From contig JAAHFP010000012.1 in NCBI GenBank assembly GCA_010672925.1, positions 95,192 through 159,191 on the forward strand: 64,000 nucleotides of DNA, read 5' to 3'. A model generated the notes under the pieces. The model saw only the letters and a program-made list of their open reading frames with translations, made no database searches and was not told where the DNA came from. The first letter of the stretch is position 1. Each line of letters starts with the position of its first letter. Position numbers and translations under genes: made by a program. Of the stretch, positions 8,297 to 17,135 are shown piece by piece. This DNA is from Symploca sp. SIO1C2. Lineage in GTDB: Bacteria; Cyanobacteriota; Cyanobacteriia; Cyanobacteriales; Coleofasciculaceae.

Positions 8297-9634
8297 ATGA
8301 CTAGTAAACCCGTATACCTGATTAACAAAGACGCTTCTTACCGACTCGATAGTGAGAGAATACCAGGAGAAAAATTCATTTGTCTTACTATGGCTAGCTT
8401 GGCTAGGAGCACTCAACAATGGTTAATCACCGACGATAGGTTGATCACTACCCTGGATGGCTCTCAAGCCTTAACTTTTCAAGCTGGCAAATTAACTCTT
8501 CAGCCACCAAGAAATAACGATAAGAGCCAAAAATGGATAATCACTAAGGAAGGAGTGCTGCAATGTGAGTTAAATAACTATAGTTTGCAATCGGAACCAC
8601 TCATTACTATTTCCCCGTCTCTGCCGTTGAATGTTGCTCAGAGTGTAGTTTTTCGGACGTCCTCTTCTACTAGCGCACCTCTGGAGAAGGAAAAATGGAC
8701 AGTGGAGTATGTAGACGGCAGTGGCTCGGCTAATGATTTATTAGAGAAGAAAAAAATAGTTGACTACCGGCCATTAATTGCTAAAAAAGGTGATGCTGAG
8801 CCGAAAAACTATCGCTGTTTCGGTAGTAATGACGCTGGTTCATTTGACTATAATCCAGCGAAGGTGTCTTTCTATGGCAAGTTTTACAAAGAACCGAGAA
8901 TTAGTCATATTGTGTACGCCAGGAAGTCGTTTATGCGTATGCCGATGGACCTAGGATTAACTTGGCAAGAGCTTTATGCTGATACAGATATCAAACGTAA
9001 GCTAATACGAGACAAACTAGGAGAAGAATATGGTTATTTTCACCCATTATCTGGAGGTAGTCAATGTTCTTATACTAATTCAAGAGAACAGCAGTTATGG
9101 AATGCAGGGTCAATAAACCTTAAGAAGTATTTGACTAAAGTCACTGGCATTTGGTGTTGTATAGAGGCTCACAGAAAACAGGCTAACTACAGAGTAAGGG
9201 GTAGTATTTCCAACAACTATCCAGCTGTAACATTTTGTGGTTTTACCTCACTAAAATTTGAAGCTAATGACGGCTCTTTCTTATTATCTCCACCACCAGA
9301 AGCGGCATGTCATTCTGATACTAGTAGTAATAAGATGGCCTGTCCATACAGAAGGAATCCAGGAGACTATTCTCTACATTACAGTGCTTCTAATGTAGGC
9401 AATAGGGTTAGCGTTGGACAAACTGTTCCGTTACCTTACGCTGCTGGCGCGACTGCAACTCTTAAAGAGAAACATATCGTAATCTTAGAGGCCGATCCAG
9501 GTTATGAAATTGTCGGTTTCTATGGTAGGATGTCGCACTCTCATTCAGCCTTTAGGCAATTAAAGACTATTTCACAGTTAGGAATTTATCAAAGACCGGC
9601 ATCAACAGATGTTGATTTAGCAAGGTACTCCTAA
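8297..9634 (+). CDS. Lectin-like protein: ricin-type beta-trefoil plus jacalin-like domain (paralogue 1)
   Basis: The N-terminal ~140 residues form three lobes, each closing with a Q-x-W-like motif (TQQWLITDD, SQKWIITKEG, EKEKWTVEYVD), the signature of ricin-B-type trefoils. A variable middle region follows. The last ~150 residues carry TSLKFEANDGS and YEIVGFYGRMS with a final ISQLGIYQRP, resembling jacalin-like lectins (IVGFHG then GVYL). Two paralogues follow at 9819 and 13653. There is no signal peptide. Carbohydrate binding is inferred from fold signatures only. The start at 8297 is fixed by the conserved leader and by identity with the 13653 paralogue (KPVYLINKDASYRLDS). Confidence 0.65.
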   Translation: MTSKPVYLINKDASYRLDSERIPGEKFICLTMASLARSTQQWLITDDRLITTLDGSQALTFQAGKLTLQPPRNNDKSQKWIITKEGVLQCELNNYSLQSEPLITISPSLPLNVAQSVVFRTSSSTSAPLEKEKWTVEYVDGSGSANDLLEKKKIVDYRPLIAKKGDAEPKNYRCFGSNDAGSFDYNPAKVSFYGKFYKEPRISHIVYARKSFMRMPMDLGLTWQELYADTDIKRKLIRDKLGEEYGYFHPLSGGSQCSYTNSREQQLWNAGSINLKKYLTKVTGIWCCIEAHRKQANYRVRGSISNNYPAVTFCGFTSLKFEANDGSFLLSPPPEAACHSDTSSNKMACPYRRNPGDYSLHYSASNVGNRVSVGQTVPLPYAAGATATLKEKHIVILEADPGYEIVGFYGRMSHSHSAFRQLKTISQLGIYQRPASTDVDLARYS

Positions 9635-9818
9635 ATCTCATTCAATAATTGATAATGAACAATGGATAATGGATAATTACCTCTCGAAAGAAAAAAGAAG
9701 ATTGAATTTAAGGAAAATATTTTCTTGCATTTTTCAAGAGGTCTTAGACAAAATTAACCAATTATCAATGGATAATTGATAATTGATTTCATTGCACAAC
9801 AGGAGCGAACAATAAAAT
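9635..9818. repeat. Short AT-rich spacer with interrupted palindromes
   Basis: The repeated words AATGGATAATGGATAATT and CAATTATCAATGG/ATAATTGATAATTG form imperfect inverted repeats. Unlike its neighbours, the following gene is not preceded by the cluster leader; it has an ordinary ribosome-binding site (aggag). Confidence 0.6.
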
Positions 9819-11051
9819 ATGAGTACTAAAGCCATCAAAATCATCAATAAGGAACAGGGCTTTTTGCTGGATAGTAACCGCGAAGGTAAAGAAGTAATTT
9901 GTGTGGTTAATCCTGAAGTAGCCAAAACGGAAACCAAGGTTACTGATACACAAAAATGGTTGATTACCGACGAAGGATTAATTACTACCCTCGATGGTTC
10001 TCAAGCCTTGACTTTTCAACCTCCCTACCAAGTAAATCTCCAACCAATCAAGCAAAGTTACAGCCAAAAATGGGCACTTAATGACCAAGGGATACTGAAG
10101 TGTCGGTTAAATTACCATGCTTTGGAAACAATAGAAGACTATATTGAACAAGAGCTCCCAGATTTTTCCGAGACTAATGAATTCTCCGATAATGTAGTTT
10201 GTGACGAGCTACATTACCTAAGTGACGAGGAGCAGATTGAACCTTGCCAACAATGGGAACTACGCTATATCGACGATGACCAACTGTGTAATGATTTACT
10301 CAAGCCACAGCCTCTTGCCGTCGGTTCTGAACCAACTCCTGACTACAGTATCAAAAAATTAGAGCCATTACCTCCAGCAGCCCAACAGGGCGAAGTTCAA
10401 ACCACAGGAACATTCGATGCTCTTCCTCCTGAATACTACCCAGAGCCCAGATTAAAAGGCTTGAAATTTTATAGTAACAGGTGTCCAATTTCCTATGTTC
10501 CCCAACTTTTTTGGCAGGAACTGAGTGTGGATATACCGGAGATCTGTAACGATATCTGTCATCTGTTAAGTTTAGGGGATAGAGATGATACTAATACTGA
10601 GGCGAATGCTCCTGATAAGGTTGACGACTTGCGTCGAGAGATTGCCTTAGAAAAACATTTCACTAAAATTACCGGGGTTTGGATTCATGCAGAAACAACC
10701 CAGGGACAACGATTAGAATTTAGTGGTTTTCATACCCTCAAATTTGAAGCCAATGACGGCTCTTACTTGGAGATTCCTAGCTCTAGTCCATTAGATAAGG
10801 TGGCAGTGGGAGAGAGCTTTCAATTATTAACCTTACCTGCCAAACTTCTAGAAAAACAACTAGTCACTCTAGAGGCTCCAGAAGGTTGTGAAATTGTCGG
10901 TTTACATGGCACTTATACTACCTTTGCCGGAGATATCGCTAATGCTCCCCTACAGCAACGTTCTGCCTATCAGTATTTCCTGTTAAATCTCGGAATTTAT
11001 GTCAGACAGGCATCCAACTTTAACCCAGATAAATATTTTCAAGCTTTTTGA
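9819..11051 (+). CDS. Lectin-like protein: ricin-type beta-trefoil plus jacalin-like domain (paralogue 2)
   Basis: This 410-residue paralogue has the clearest trefoil: three closing motifs DTQKWLIT, YSQKWALN and PCQQWELR. The C-terminal jacalin-like part has HTLKFEANDGSYLEIP, VTLEAPEGCEIVGLHG and LLNLGIYVRQ. The middle region is shorter and more acidic than in the two 445-residue paralogues. It is the most divergent of the three and lacks their leader, suggesting an older duplication. No signal peptide is seen. It probably shares a transcript with the 8297 gene (184-bp gap, same strand). Confidence 0.65.
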   Translation: MSTKAIKIINKEQGFLLDSNREGKEVICVVNPEVAKTETKVTDTQKWLITDEGLITTLDGSQALTFQPPYQVNLQPIKQSYSQKWALNDQGILKCRLNYHALETIEDYIEQELPDFSETNEFSDNVVCDELHYLSDEEQIEPCQQWELRYIDDDQLCNDLLKPQPLAVGSEPTPDYSIKKLEPLPPAAQQGEVQTTGTFDALPPEYYPEPRLKGLKFYSNRCPISYVPQLFWQELSVDIPEICNDICHLLSLGDRDDTNTEANAPDKVDDLRREIALEKHFTKITGVWIHAETTQGQRLEFSGFHTLKFEANDGSYLEIPSSSPLDKVAVGESFQLLTLPAKLLEKQLVTLEAPEGCEIVGLHGTYTTFAGDIANAPLQQRSAYQYFLLNLGIYVRQASNFNPDKYFQAF

Positions 11052-11074
11052 TTGTTGATTAAACTTCAGGTCTG

Positions 11075-11092
11075 AGCGCACGTTGGTGCGCT
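11075..11092 (+). terminator. Terminator-like hairpin after the second lectin gene
   Basis: AGCGCAC-gttg-GTGCGCT is a perfect 7-bp stem with a 4-nt loop, 24 bp after the stop codon. It is followed by TTCAG rather than a run of T, so intrinsic termination is only a possibility. Confidence 0.4.
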
Positions 11093-11121
11093 TTCAGCAT
11101 TTAATGCCTAAGCCTAGTACC

Positions 11122-11246
11122 GTGGCACACCTAAAAATGTAGGTTGGGTCGAGGCAACGAGACCCAACACAGCTTCCTCCCATGTTGGGTCTCGCTATCG
11201 CTCTACCCAACCTACTTATTCCACTATTTTAGGTGTGTCGCGCCAC
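11122..11246. repeat. 125-bp inverted-repeat element of the GTAGGTTGGGT family
   Basis: The left arm GTGGCACACCTAAAAATG runs into GTAGGTTGGGTCGAGG and then CGAGACCCAACA. The right arm is its approximate inverse, ending ACCCAACCTACTTATTCC and TTTTAGGTGTGTCGCGCCAC. The whole can fold into a long hairpin. A related copy is split around 7745-8190, a decayed one lies near 13526-13575, and an end-like fragment is near 46100-46130. It has no coding content. It abuts the cluster leader at 11248. Confidence 0.75.
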
Positions 11247-11247
11247 T

Positions 11248-11302
11248 AGACATCGCCTTTGTTGAAATTGTTGACTAGAAAATTAGGAACAAAAAAAAAC
11301 TC
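11248..11302 (+). promoter_or_regulatory. Conserved cluster leader, copy 2
   Basis: AGACATCGCCTTTGTTG followed by AAATTGTTGACTAGAAAATT and AGGAACAAAAAAAA precedes the ATG at 11303. It matches the leaders at 8235 and 13591 although this gene encodes a propeller, not a lectin, so the leader is shared across unrelated products of the cluster. Confidence 0.6.
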
Positions 11303-13117
11303 ATGAAACCCGTTGATTTAACTCAATGGACAGTCGAAACCTATACTAAGGAAGCTATTCACGCACAAAAGTATGTTAGTAAATATCCTGGTAGAGGCAT
11401 TCAGGCTCAGCCCAATTGGGAAGTCTTAACTGATGGCAACTCAGTCGAACAATTGGAAGATTCCCTACCCACCTTTTTCTACAGTGACTTTAACGCCTTG
11501 GGTCACACAATCTCCGTTAAAGTTTATGCTGAACCGAGTAGGCACAATAACTTTATTGGCTTCGCCTTAAACTTTCAGCCAGGGGATACGGGCAGCCAAG
11601 ATGCTGATTTTCTCCTGCTCCACTGGGAGGCTAGAAGCGATCATTCCTATGGACTGAAATTATCCTCAGTGAAGGGCATTCCGACATTTCTGGGGTTTTT
11701 TCGCCTGCCGGAATTAGCAAAGGGGAAAACCCTAGGCTCGAGTAAATGGGAACACGAAAAAGACTATGAGTTCAAATTTGCTTTGAGCAAAAGCAAGTTG
11801 CAAATCTGGGTAAATAGCAGTCTGGAATTTGAGATCGACGGCAACTTCTCCGACGGGCGGTTTGCTCTGTTTGATTGCGCCCAGGAAAAAATCGACTTTA
11901 AGGAGATTCAAGCAGATCTAAAAGAAGATGTGTCTCCTTCTTGGGAAAAACTGAGTCAGACTAAACTCCAACCCTCTCAATTGCAGCGCTCTGGCTACTT
12001 CGGCCATTCAGTAGCCATCAGTGGGGGGCTGGCGATTGTCGGGGCACACTCTACCGATGCTCCTGGCAAACCCGATGCTGGGGTAGCCTATATTTTCAAG
12101 TTAGAAGGAGGAACCTGGCAATTACAACAGAAACTCCAACCCCCTGACTTGCACCGGGATGACTACTTCGGCTTGTCTGTAGCCATCAGTGGGAAGCTGG
12201 CGATTGTCGGGGCATATTGGAAAGATGCCTCTGGCAAACCTAATGCCGGGGCAGCCTATATCTTCAAGTTAGAAGGGGGAACCTGGCAACAACAACAGAA
12301 ACTCCAACCCCCTGACTTGCAGCACTCTGACTACTTCGGTTGGTCAGTAGCCATCAGTGGGGAGCTGGCGATTGTTGGGGCACTCTACACCGATGCTCCT
12401 GGCAAAGTTAATACCGGAGCCGCCTATATCTTCAAGTTGGCAGGGGCAACCTGGCAACAACAACAGAAACTCCAACCCCCTGACTTGCAGCGGGATGACC
12501 AGTTCGGCTGCTCTGTAGCCATCAGTGGGGAGCTGGCGATTGTTGGGGCACACTCTACCGATGCTCCTGGCAAACCCGATGCTGGGGCAGCTTATATCTT
12601 TAAGTTGGCAGGGGGAACCTGGCAACAACAGAAACTCCAACCCCCTGACTTGCAGAAGAATGACTACTTCGGTCATTCAGTAGCCATCAGTGGGGAGCTG
12701 GCGATTGTCGGGGCAAACCAAGCTGATGCTCCTGGCAAAGTTAATACCGGGGCAGCCTATATCTTTAAGTTGGCAGGGGGAACCTGGCACCAACAACAGA
12801 AACTCCAACCCCCTAACTTGCAGCGGAATGACATATTCGGCTGCTCTGTAGCCATCAGTGGGGAGCTGGCGATTGTCGGGGCACACCAAACTGAAGCTCC
12901 TGGCAAAGTTAATACCGGGGCAGCCTATATCTTTAAGTTGGCAGGGGGAACCTGGCAACAACAACAGAAACTCCAACCCCCTGACTTGCAGGAGAATGAC
13001 AAATTCGGCGATTCAGTAGCCATTAGTGAGGAGGTGGCGATTGTCGGGGCAAATACAGCTGATGCCCCTGGCATAGTTGATGTCGGGGCAGCCTATATTT
13101 TTCAGTCTGAAGACTAG
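11303..13117 (+). CDS. Thrombospondin-C-like domain plus 7-bladed FG-GAP beta-propeller protein (paralogue)
   Basis: The 604-residue product has the thrombospondin-C-like domain in residues 1-210 ([36 protein letters not shown]), then seven FG-GAP blades (FGHSVAISGELAIVGA then NTGAAYIFKL). Blade starts at 11999, 12167, 12335, 12503, 12668, 12836 and 13004 give a strict 168-bp (56-codon) period, with one 165-bp unit. Blades are nearly identical at DNA level in the linker (GGAACCTGGCAACAACAACA), unlike the more varied blades of the 5749 paralogue, so this array looks recently homogenised. No signal peptide is present. The C-terminal SED-stop matches the pseudogene ending at 3445. Confidence 0.83.
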   Translation: MKPVDLTQWTVETYTKEAIHAQKYVSKYPGRGIQAQPNWEVLTDGNSVEQLEDSLPTFFYSDFNALGHTISVKVYAEPSRHNNFIGFALNFQPGDTGSQDADFLLLHWEARSDHSYGLKLSSVKGIPTFLGFFRLPELAKGKTLGSSKWEHEKDYEFKFALSKSKLQIWVNSSLEFEIDGNFSDGRFALFDCAQEKIDFKEIQADLKEDVSPSWEKLSQTKLQPSQLQRSGYFGHSVAISGGLAIVGAHSTDAPGKPDAGVAYIFKLEGGTWQLQQKLQPPDLHRDDYFGLSVAISGKLAIVGAYWKDASGKPNAGAAYIFKLEGGTWQQQQKLQPPDLQHSDYFGWSVAISGELAIVGALYTDAPGKVNTGAAYIFKLAGATWQQQQKLQPPDLQRDDQFGCSVAISGELAIVGAHSTDAPGKPDAGAAYIFKLAGGTWQQQKLQPPDLQKNDYFGHSVAISGELAIVGANQADAPGKVNTGAAYIFKLAGGTWHQQQKLQPPNLQRNDIFGCSVAISGELAIVGAHQTEAPGKVNTGAAYIFKLAGGTWQQQQKLQPPDLQENDKFGDSVAISEEVAIVGANTADAPGIVDVGAAYIFQSED

Positions 13118-13652
13118 TATCGCTGCGCGGAATGAAGAATGAAGAATGCTTATAGAGTAAGGATTCTATCAACTCAAACTGGTGGGATGATGAGGTGTTA
13201 GGTTAACCAAAAAGTAGGTTAATCTTTCTCTTGATCTTCCCATCACCCTGTCTGATAGTTTATATCGTATTGAAAGCTCAGTTAATGTGCGGAATGGGGA
13301 ATAGGCAGGGTGCAAGTTGAATGTACTTCACACCAGAAAGAAAATTGCTATCTATATGTGCCTACACTTTCTCTATTATAAAAAAAATGATAGCACAAAA
13401 TAACCAAGGATTAGCTCTGACCGGATGCGAGTAGCTACGGTGGTGCTGTAAGCGATCGCAACTAAAAGGCGATTAGGTGATAAATGATTAAAAGCACAGC
13501 ATGGCATTGCTTCCATACTTATTCAGGACTCCGGCGTTGGGTTATGAAGAAAGCTTCAGCAAGCCTACTTATATGATGTCCGGTTGAATACAAATTTGTG
13601 AACAGACATCGCTTTTATTGAAATTGTTGACTAGAAAATTAGGAATAAAAAC
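13118..13652. repeat. 535-bp spacer with repeat relics and cluster leader copy 3
   Basis: No gene is seen. It starts with the stop-codon-associated repeat (13118-13190). It then has a relic of the 101-bp repeat's A-rich part (ctattataaaaaaaatgatagc, about 13370-13406) and a decayed GTAGGTTGGGT-family remnant (actccggcgttgggtta, from about 13527). It ends with the leader 13591-13652, which is close to identical to 8235-8296. Confidence 0.7.
13591..13652 (+). promoter_or_regulatory. Conserved cluster leader, copy 3
   Basis: CAAATTTGTGAACAGACATC, then GCTTTTATTGAAATTGTTGA and CTAGAAAATTAGGAATAAAA, ends directly before the ATG at 13653. AGGA lies about 10 bases before the start and may be the ribosome-binding site. 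Confidence 0.6.
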
Positions 13653-14990
13653 ATGGTTAGTAAACCCGTTTATCTTATTAACAAAGACGCTTCTTACCGA
13701 CTCGACAGTGTGAGGAAACCAGCAGAACATCTAGTTTGTATCACTATGCCCAGCTTGGCTAGGAATACTCAACAATGGTTAATCACCGACGACAGATTAA
13801 TCACTACTCTCGATGGTTCTCAAGCCTTAACTTTTCAATCTCCTAATAAATTAATTCTTCAGCCACCAAGAAATAACGATAACAGCCAAAAATGGCTAAT
13901 TAGTAAGCAAGGAGTGCTGCAATGTGAGTTAAATAAGTATAGTTTGCAATCGGAAGAAGACTTTATTGTTGCTCCGTCTCTGCCAAATGATTTTTCTGAC
14001 GGTGTAGTTTGTCAGACACCCTTTAAACCCAGCGCACCTCTGGAGAATGAAAAATGGACAGTAGAGTATGTAGACGGCAGTGGCTCGGCTAATGATTTAT
14101 TAGAAGAAATCAAGGACTACAGGACTAAAATTGTTAAACGAGACGCCTTGCCAAAAGGAGAAAATTACGGTTCTCGATTTGACTTCAACCCGGCTACTTA
14201 TCCTAGACAAAATAGAACTTACAAAGAGCCAAGGATTGCAACAGTTTTTACAGGAAAACATGTATGGACTGCCCCGGAAAATGTATATATATCATGGGAA
14301 AACCTTGCTGATGATACAATTTATCAACGTCAAAGAATGATTAAAATATTAAGGCAACAATCCTATGAATTGGATAGTACTTTGCCCCCAATATATCCAG
14401 GTCGCTCCAGGAGTGATTCGTCTTATCAGTATTTGAGAGATTGGAGAGAAAAGAACGATAAGAAATATTATTCCAGTTACTACGGACAATCTGTAATACA
14501 CCTACAGAGGTATTTGACTAAAGTCACTGGCATTTGGTGTTGCATAGAAGCTAACCACCCTAGTTATGGATTTGTAAGATTTCGTGGTTTCACCTCCCTA
14601 ACATTTGAAACTAATGACGGTAACGTCCTCGTATCTCCACGTCTTTATTTGGTTAGCAATATGTACAATTTATGTCCATACGCTCTTGACCAAAATTGGT
14701 ATTACTATCATACTGGTGCAGAGCGGAATCTGGCAGTGGGACAACAGGTTGTATTTCCTAATCATTTTTTCCAGCAAAGATATAGTTCCTCACGGCAGAA
14801 TTTCCAAGGAACTCTTAAAGAGAAACAGCTCGTAACTTTAGAAGCTAGTCCAGACCATGAAATTGTCGGTTTTCATGGTTATTCTTCCACTGCACCAAGG
14901 TTTAGGAGTTCACAGTTTTCCATGATTACACAATTAGGAATTTATGAAAGACCGGTATCAAAAAAAGTTGATATAGAAAGATACTCGTAG
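13653..14990 (+). CDS. Lectin-like protein: ricin-type beta-trefoil plus jacalin-like domain (paralogue 3)
   Basis: This 445-residue protein is closest to the 8297 product. The N-terminus is nearly the same (KPVYLINKDASYRLDS), with trefoil closings TQQWLITDD, SQKWLISKQG and ENEKWTVEYVD. The middle region has diverged strongly and is Tyr/Arg-rich (YYSSYYGQS). The C-terminal jacalin-like domain has TSLTFETNDGN, HEIVGFHGYSS and ITQLGIYERP. Conserved ends with a variable centre suggest the middle is where specificity or partners differ (inference). No signal peptide. This is the last + strand gene of the cluster; a tRNA on the other strand follows. Confidence 0.65.
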   Translation: MVSKPVYLINKDASYRLDSVRKPAEHLVCITMPSLARNTQQWLITDDRLITTLDGSQALTFQSPNKLILQPPRNNDNSQKWLISKQGVLQCELNKYSLQSEEDFIVAPSLPNDFSDGVVCQTPFKPSAPLENEKWTVEYVDGSGSANDLLEEIKDYRTKIVKRDALPKGENYGSRFDFNPATYPRQNRTYKEPRIATVFTGKHVWTAPENVYISWENLADDTIYQRQRMIKILRQQSYELDSTLPPIYPGRSRSDSSYQYLRDWREKNDKKYYSSYYGQSVIHLQRYLTKVTGIWCCIEANHPSYGFVRFRGFTSLTFETNDGNVLVSPRLYLVSNMYNLCPYALDQNWYYYHTGAERNLAVGQQVVFPNHFFQQRYSSSRQNFQGTLKEKQLVTLEASPDHEIVGFHGYSSTAPRFRSSQFSMITQLGIYERPVSKKVDIERYS

Positions 14991-15097
14991 TAGTCTTTCA
15001 GCTGTCAGCTTGACAAACACCTTGCACTTTTGGCAAAAAACAACTGAAAGCCTTGTCTGGTATAGCTTCCAAACTTATTCATCAAGCCCTATTTAAA

Positions 15098-15169
15098 CTG
15101 GGGTGCTAGGATTCGAACCTAGGAATGGCGGGACCAAAACCCGCTGCCTTACCACTTGGCTACACCCCA
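15098..15169 (-). tRNA. tRNA-Gln(UUG)
   Basis: Read on the minus strand it begins TGGGGTGTAGCCAAGTGG. It has a 7-bp acceptor stem TGGGGTG/CACCCCA, anticodon arm GCGGG-TTTTGGT-CCCGC (anticodon TTG), T-arm CCTAGGTTCGAATCCTAG and discriminator G. CCA is not encoded. All four arms pair. Confidence 0.96.
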
Positions 15170-15186
15170 TCGGTTTCGCCTCAACT

Positions 15187-15217
15187 ATCCTAACAGTTAC
15201 TACCTATTAACTGTCAA
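15187..15217 (-). promoter_or_regulatory. Likely promoter of tRNA-Gln
   Basis: On the minus strand TTGACA (15217-15212) is followed 19 bases later by TAGGAT (15192-15187). The implied start lies about 10 bases before the mature tRNA 5' end. The spacing is slightly long. Confidence 0.45.
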
Positions 15218-15305
15218 GTCCCAGGAGGAAAATTCCCAATTCCAGAAAAGATACACTCCCCAAGCAGAAAGCTGAAAGCCCAATCCCAGGGGAGTGTTGA
15301 GCTCT

Positions 15306-17135
15306 TCAAGCTGGGTAAATTCGTAGGCGTCGATTGGGTTCATCGCCAAAACTGTCAGATTTCAGCCGATAGTGCTCCACTAGTTCGTGTTGCATCTTAC
15401 GCACTTTTGGCGATCGCGGCAATAACTCCACTGGTTGCCCTTGGGGAATGACAATTTGCTCAACAGCAAGACGAGCTTCTTCTAGAGCTTCTATTTCATC
15501 ATCACTACCGTTATGAGCAAATAAGCGCAGATCGATCGCCTCAGGGTTTTTGGGGTCATCCATATGCAGCAGATACCGTAAAGCACGGCTAATCTGAGGC
15601 ATGGTACTGGATTTTATCCCGTGAATGGGCACATGACGCGCCCTGGCAATGGACCGAATCTTGGAGTGATTTTTAACATGCGATCGCAAACCCAAAACGA
15701 CATCAGCACTATCCATCTCCTTGGTGAGTATTACAGGTAGATTCAGTACCCGGATCACTTGCTCAAGTTGACTGCGACTAATGCCATAAGGATAAACATG
15801 TAAGGGTAAATCCTCACCATTTGGTCCTGCCATCTGGACAGTATTGCTAAATCCCGCTGGTTGATGCCAGGATTTATCGAGGAGTTGTTCAAAGTAGCTA
15901 GTTTCGGAATAGGGTTCTGAAGTAGAGCGAGAAAGGGGCTTCATCTGTCCAGATGAGCGCCAACCAGTTGGTTTAGTTGAGGTATCTGTAGCATTTTTAG
16001 CCTTCATTTCCCTACGATCCGATAATTGTCCTACCGGAGCACTAGGAAATTCGTGGGTGATGCTTACCTTACCTTCTTCGTTGACTGTCCTCACTTGGGG
16101 ATTGGGTTGACGTCCCCGCAGTAAATCATCAACTGTATCAGAAACACTCTCATGTACCACCCAGCGCTGACGTTCCAGCATTTCTACAGCAATTTCAAAA
16201 GTTGGGGGTGCTTTGCGTTCCAAAACTGTTTTTTGAGAACCTCGCCTTCTGGCTTCATCATCCCCCAAGGTAACAGCCTGGATACCACCAACTAAATCCG
16301 AAAGGGTAGGATTTTTAATCAGGTTTTCGATACGATTACCATGAGCAGTACCAACTAGTTGCACCCCCCGCTCGGCAATTGTCCGGGCAGCCAGGGCTTC
16401 GAGTTCAGTCCCAATTTCATCAATGACAATCACTTCCGGCATATGGTTTTCCACTGCTTCAATCATCACTTGATGCTGAAGTTCCGGGCGGGCAACTTGC
16501 ATTCTCCTAGCCCTACCAATCGCTGGGTGAGGTATATCCCCGTCTCCGGCAATTTCGTTAGAGGTATCGATAATTACGACCCGTTTGTGTAAATCATCTG
16601 CTAAGACCCTGGCAATTTCTCGCAAAGCAGTAGTTTTACCCACACCAGGACGCCCTAACATCAGAAGAGACTGACCAGTTTCCACTAGGTCACGAATCAT
16701 ACCAATGGTACCAAAAACCGCTCGACCAACCCGGCAGGTTAAGCCAATAACTTCTCCAGGGCGGTTGCGAATCGCACTAATTCGGTGTAAAGTACGCTCA
16801 ATTCCAGCACGGTTATCACTGCTAAAATGTCCTACTCGCTGGACACAGTGAGCCAACTGTTCCTGAGTTACAAGTATCTGGTCAAGGTATTCTGCTTGAT
16901 TGGGGAAACGCACTTCTGGATAGCGCCCTAAGTCCATTACTACTTCAATCAAGTTATCTCGCTGTGGGTGTTGCTCTATGGAGGAGCGAATTTTATCTGG
17001 TAAGATGTCCAGTAATTTATTGAGGTCATCGGTAGTTTGCATCCTGTTTGAACTGAGTTTTTCATCTGTAACTGGTGATTGTTGATGAAATAACAGTTGT
17101 TGATCAGAAGAATTGATACCGTTGGTATTCACCAT
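15306..17135 (-). CDS. ycf45: Ycf45-type AAA ATPase with C-terminal R3H domain
   Basis: This 609-residue protein resembles SpoIIIAA/Ycf45 ATPases. Walker A is GRPGVGKTT at about residues 165-173 and Walker B is EVIVIDEIGTE. The C-terminus has an R3H single-strand nucleic-acid-binding motif (MQHELVEHYRLKS then EPNRRLRIYPA). The family is conserved in cyanobacteria and red-algal plastids, and its role is not established beyond probable ATP-dependent nucleic-acid binding. The segment between the two domains (about residues 345-420) is Ser/Thr/Pro-rich and likely a linker. The gene is monocistronic, and a 16-bp palindrome lies just before the start codon. Confidence 0.8.
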   Translation of the reverse strand: MVNTNGINSSDQQLLFHQQSPVTDEKLSSNRMQTTDDLNKLLDILPDKIRSSIEQHPQRDNLIEVVMDLGRYPEVRFPNQAEYLDQILVTQEQLAHCVQRVGHFSSDNRAGIERTLHRISAIRNRPGEVIGLTCRVGRAVFGTIGMIRDLVETGQSLLMLGRPGVGKTTALREIARVLADDLHKRVVIIDTSNEIAGDGDIPHPAIGRARRMQVARPELQHQVMIEAVENHMPEVIVIDEIGTELEALAARTIAERGVQLVGTAHGNRIENLIKNPTLSDLVGGIQAVTLGDDEARRRGSQKTVLERKAPPTFEIAVEMLERQRWVVHESVSDTVDDLLRGRQPNPQVRTVNEEGKVSITHEFPSAPVGQLSDRREMKAKNATDTSTKPTGWRSSGQMKPLSRSTSEPYSETSYFEQLLDKSWHQPAGFSNTVQMAGPNGEDLPLHVYPYGISRSQLEQVIRVLNLPVILTKEMDSADVVLGLRSHVKNHSKIRSIARARHVPIHGIKSSTMPQISRALRYLLHMDDPKNPEAIDLRLFAHNGSDDEIEALEEARLAVEQIVIPQGQPVELLPRSPKVRKMQHELVEHYRLKSDSFGDEPNRRLRIYPA

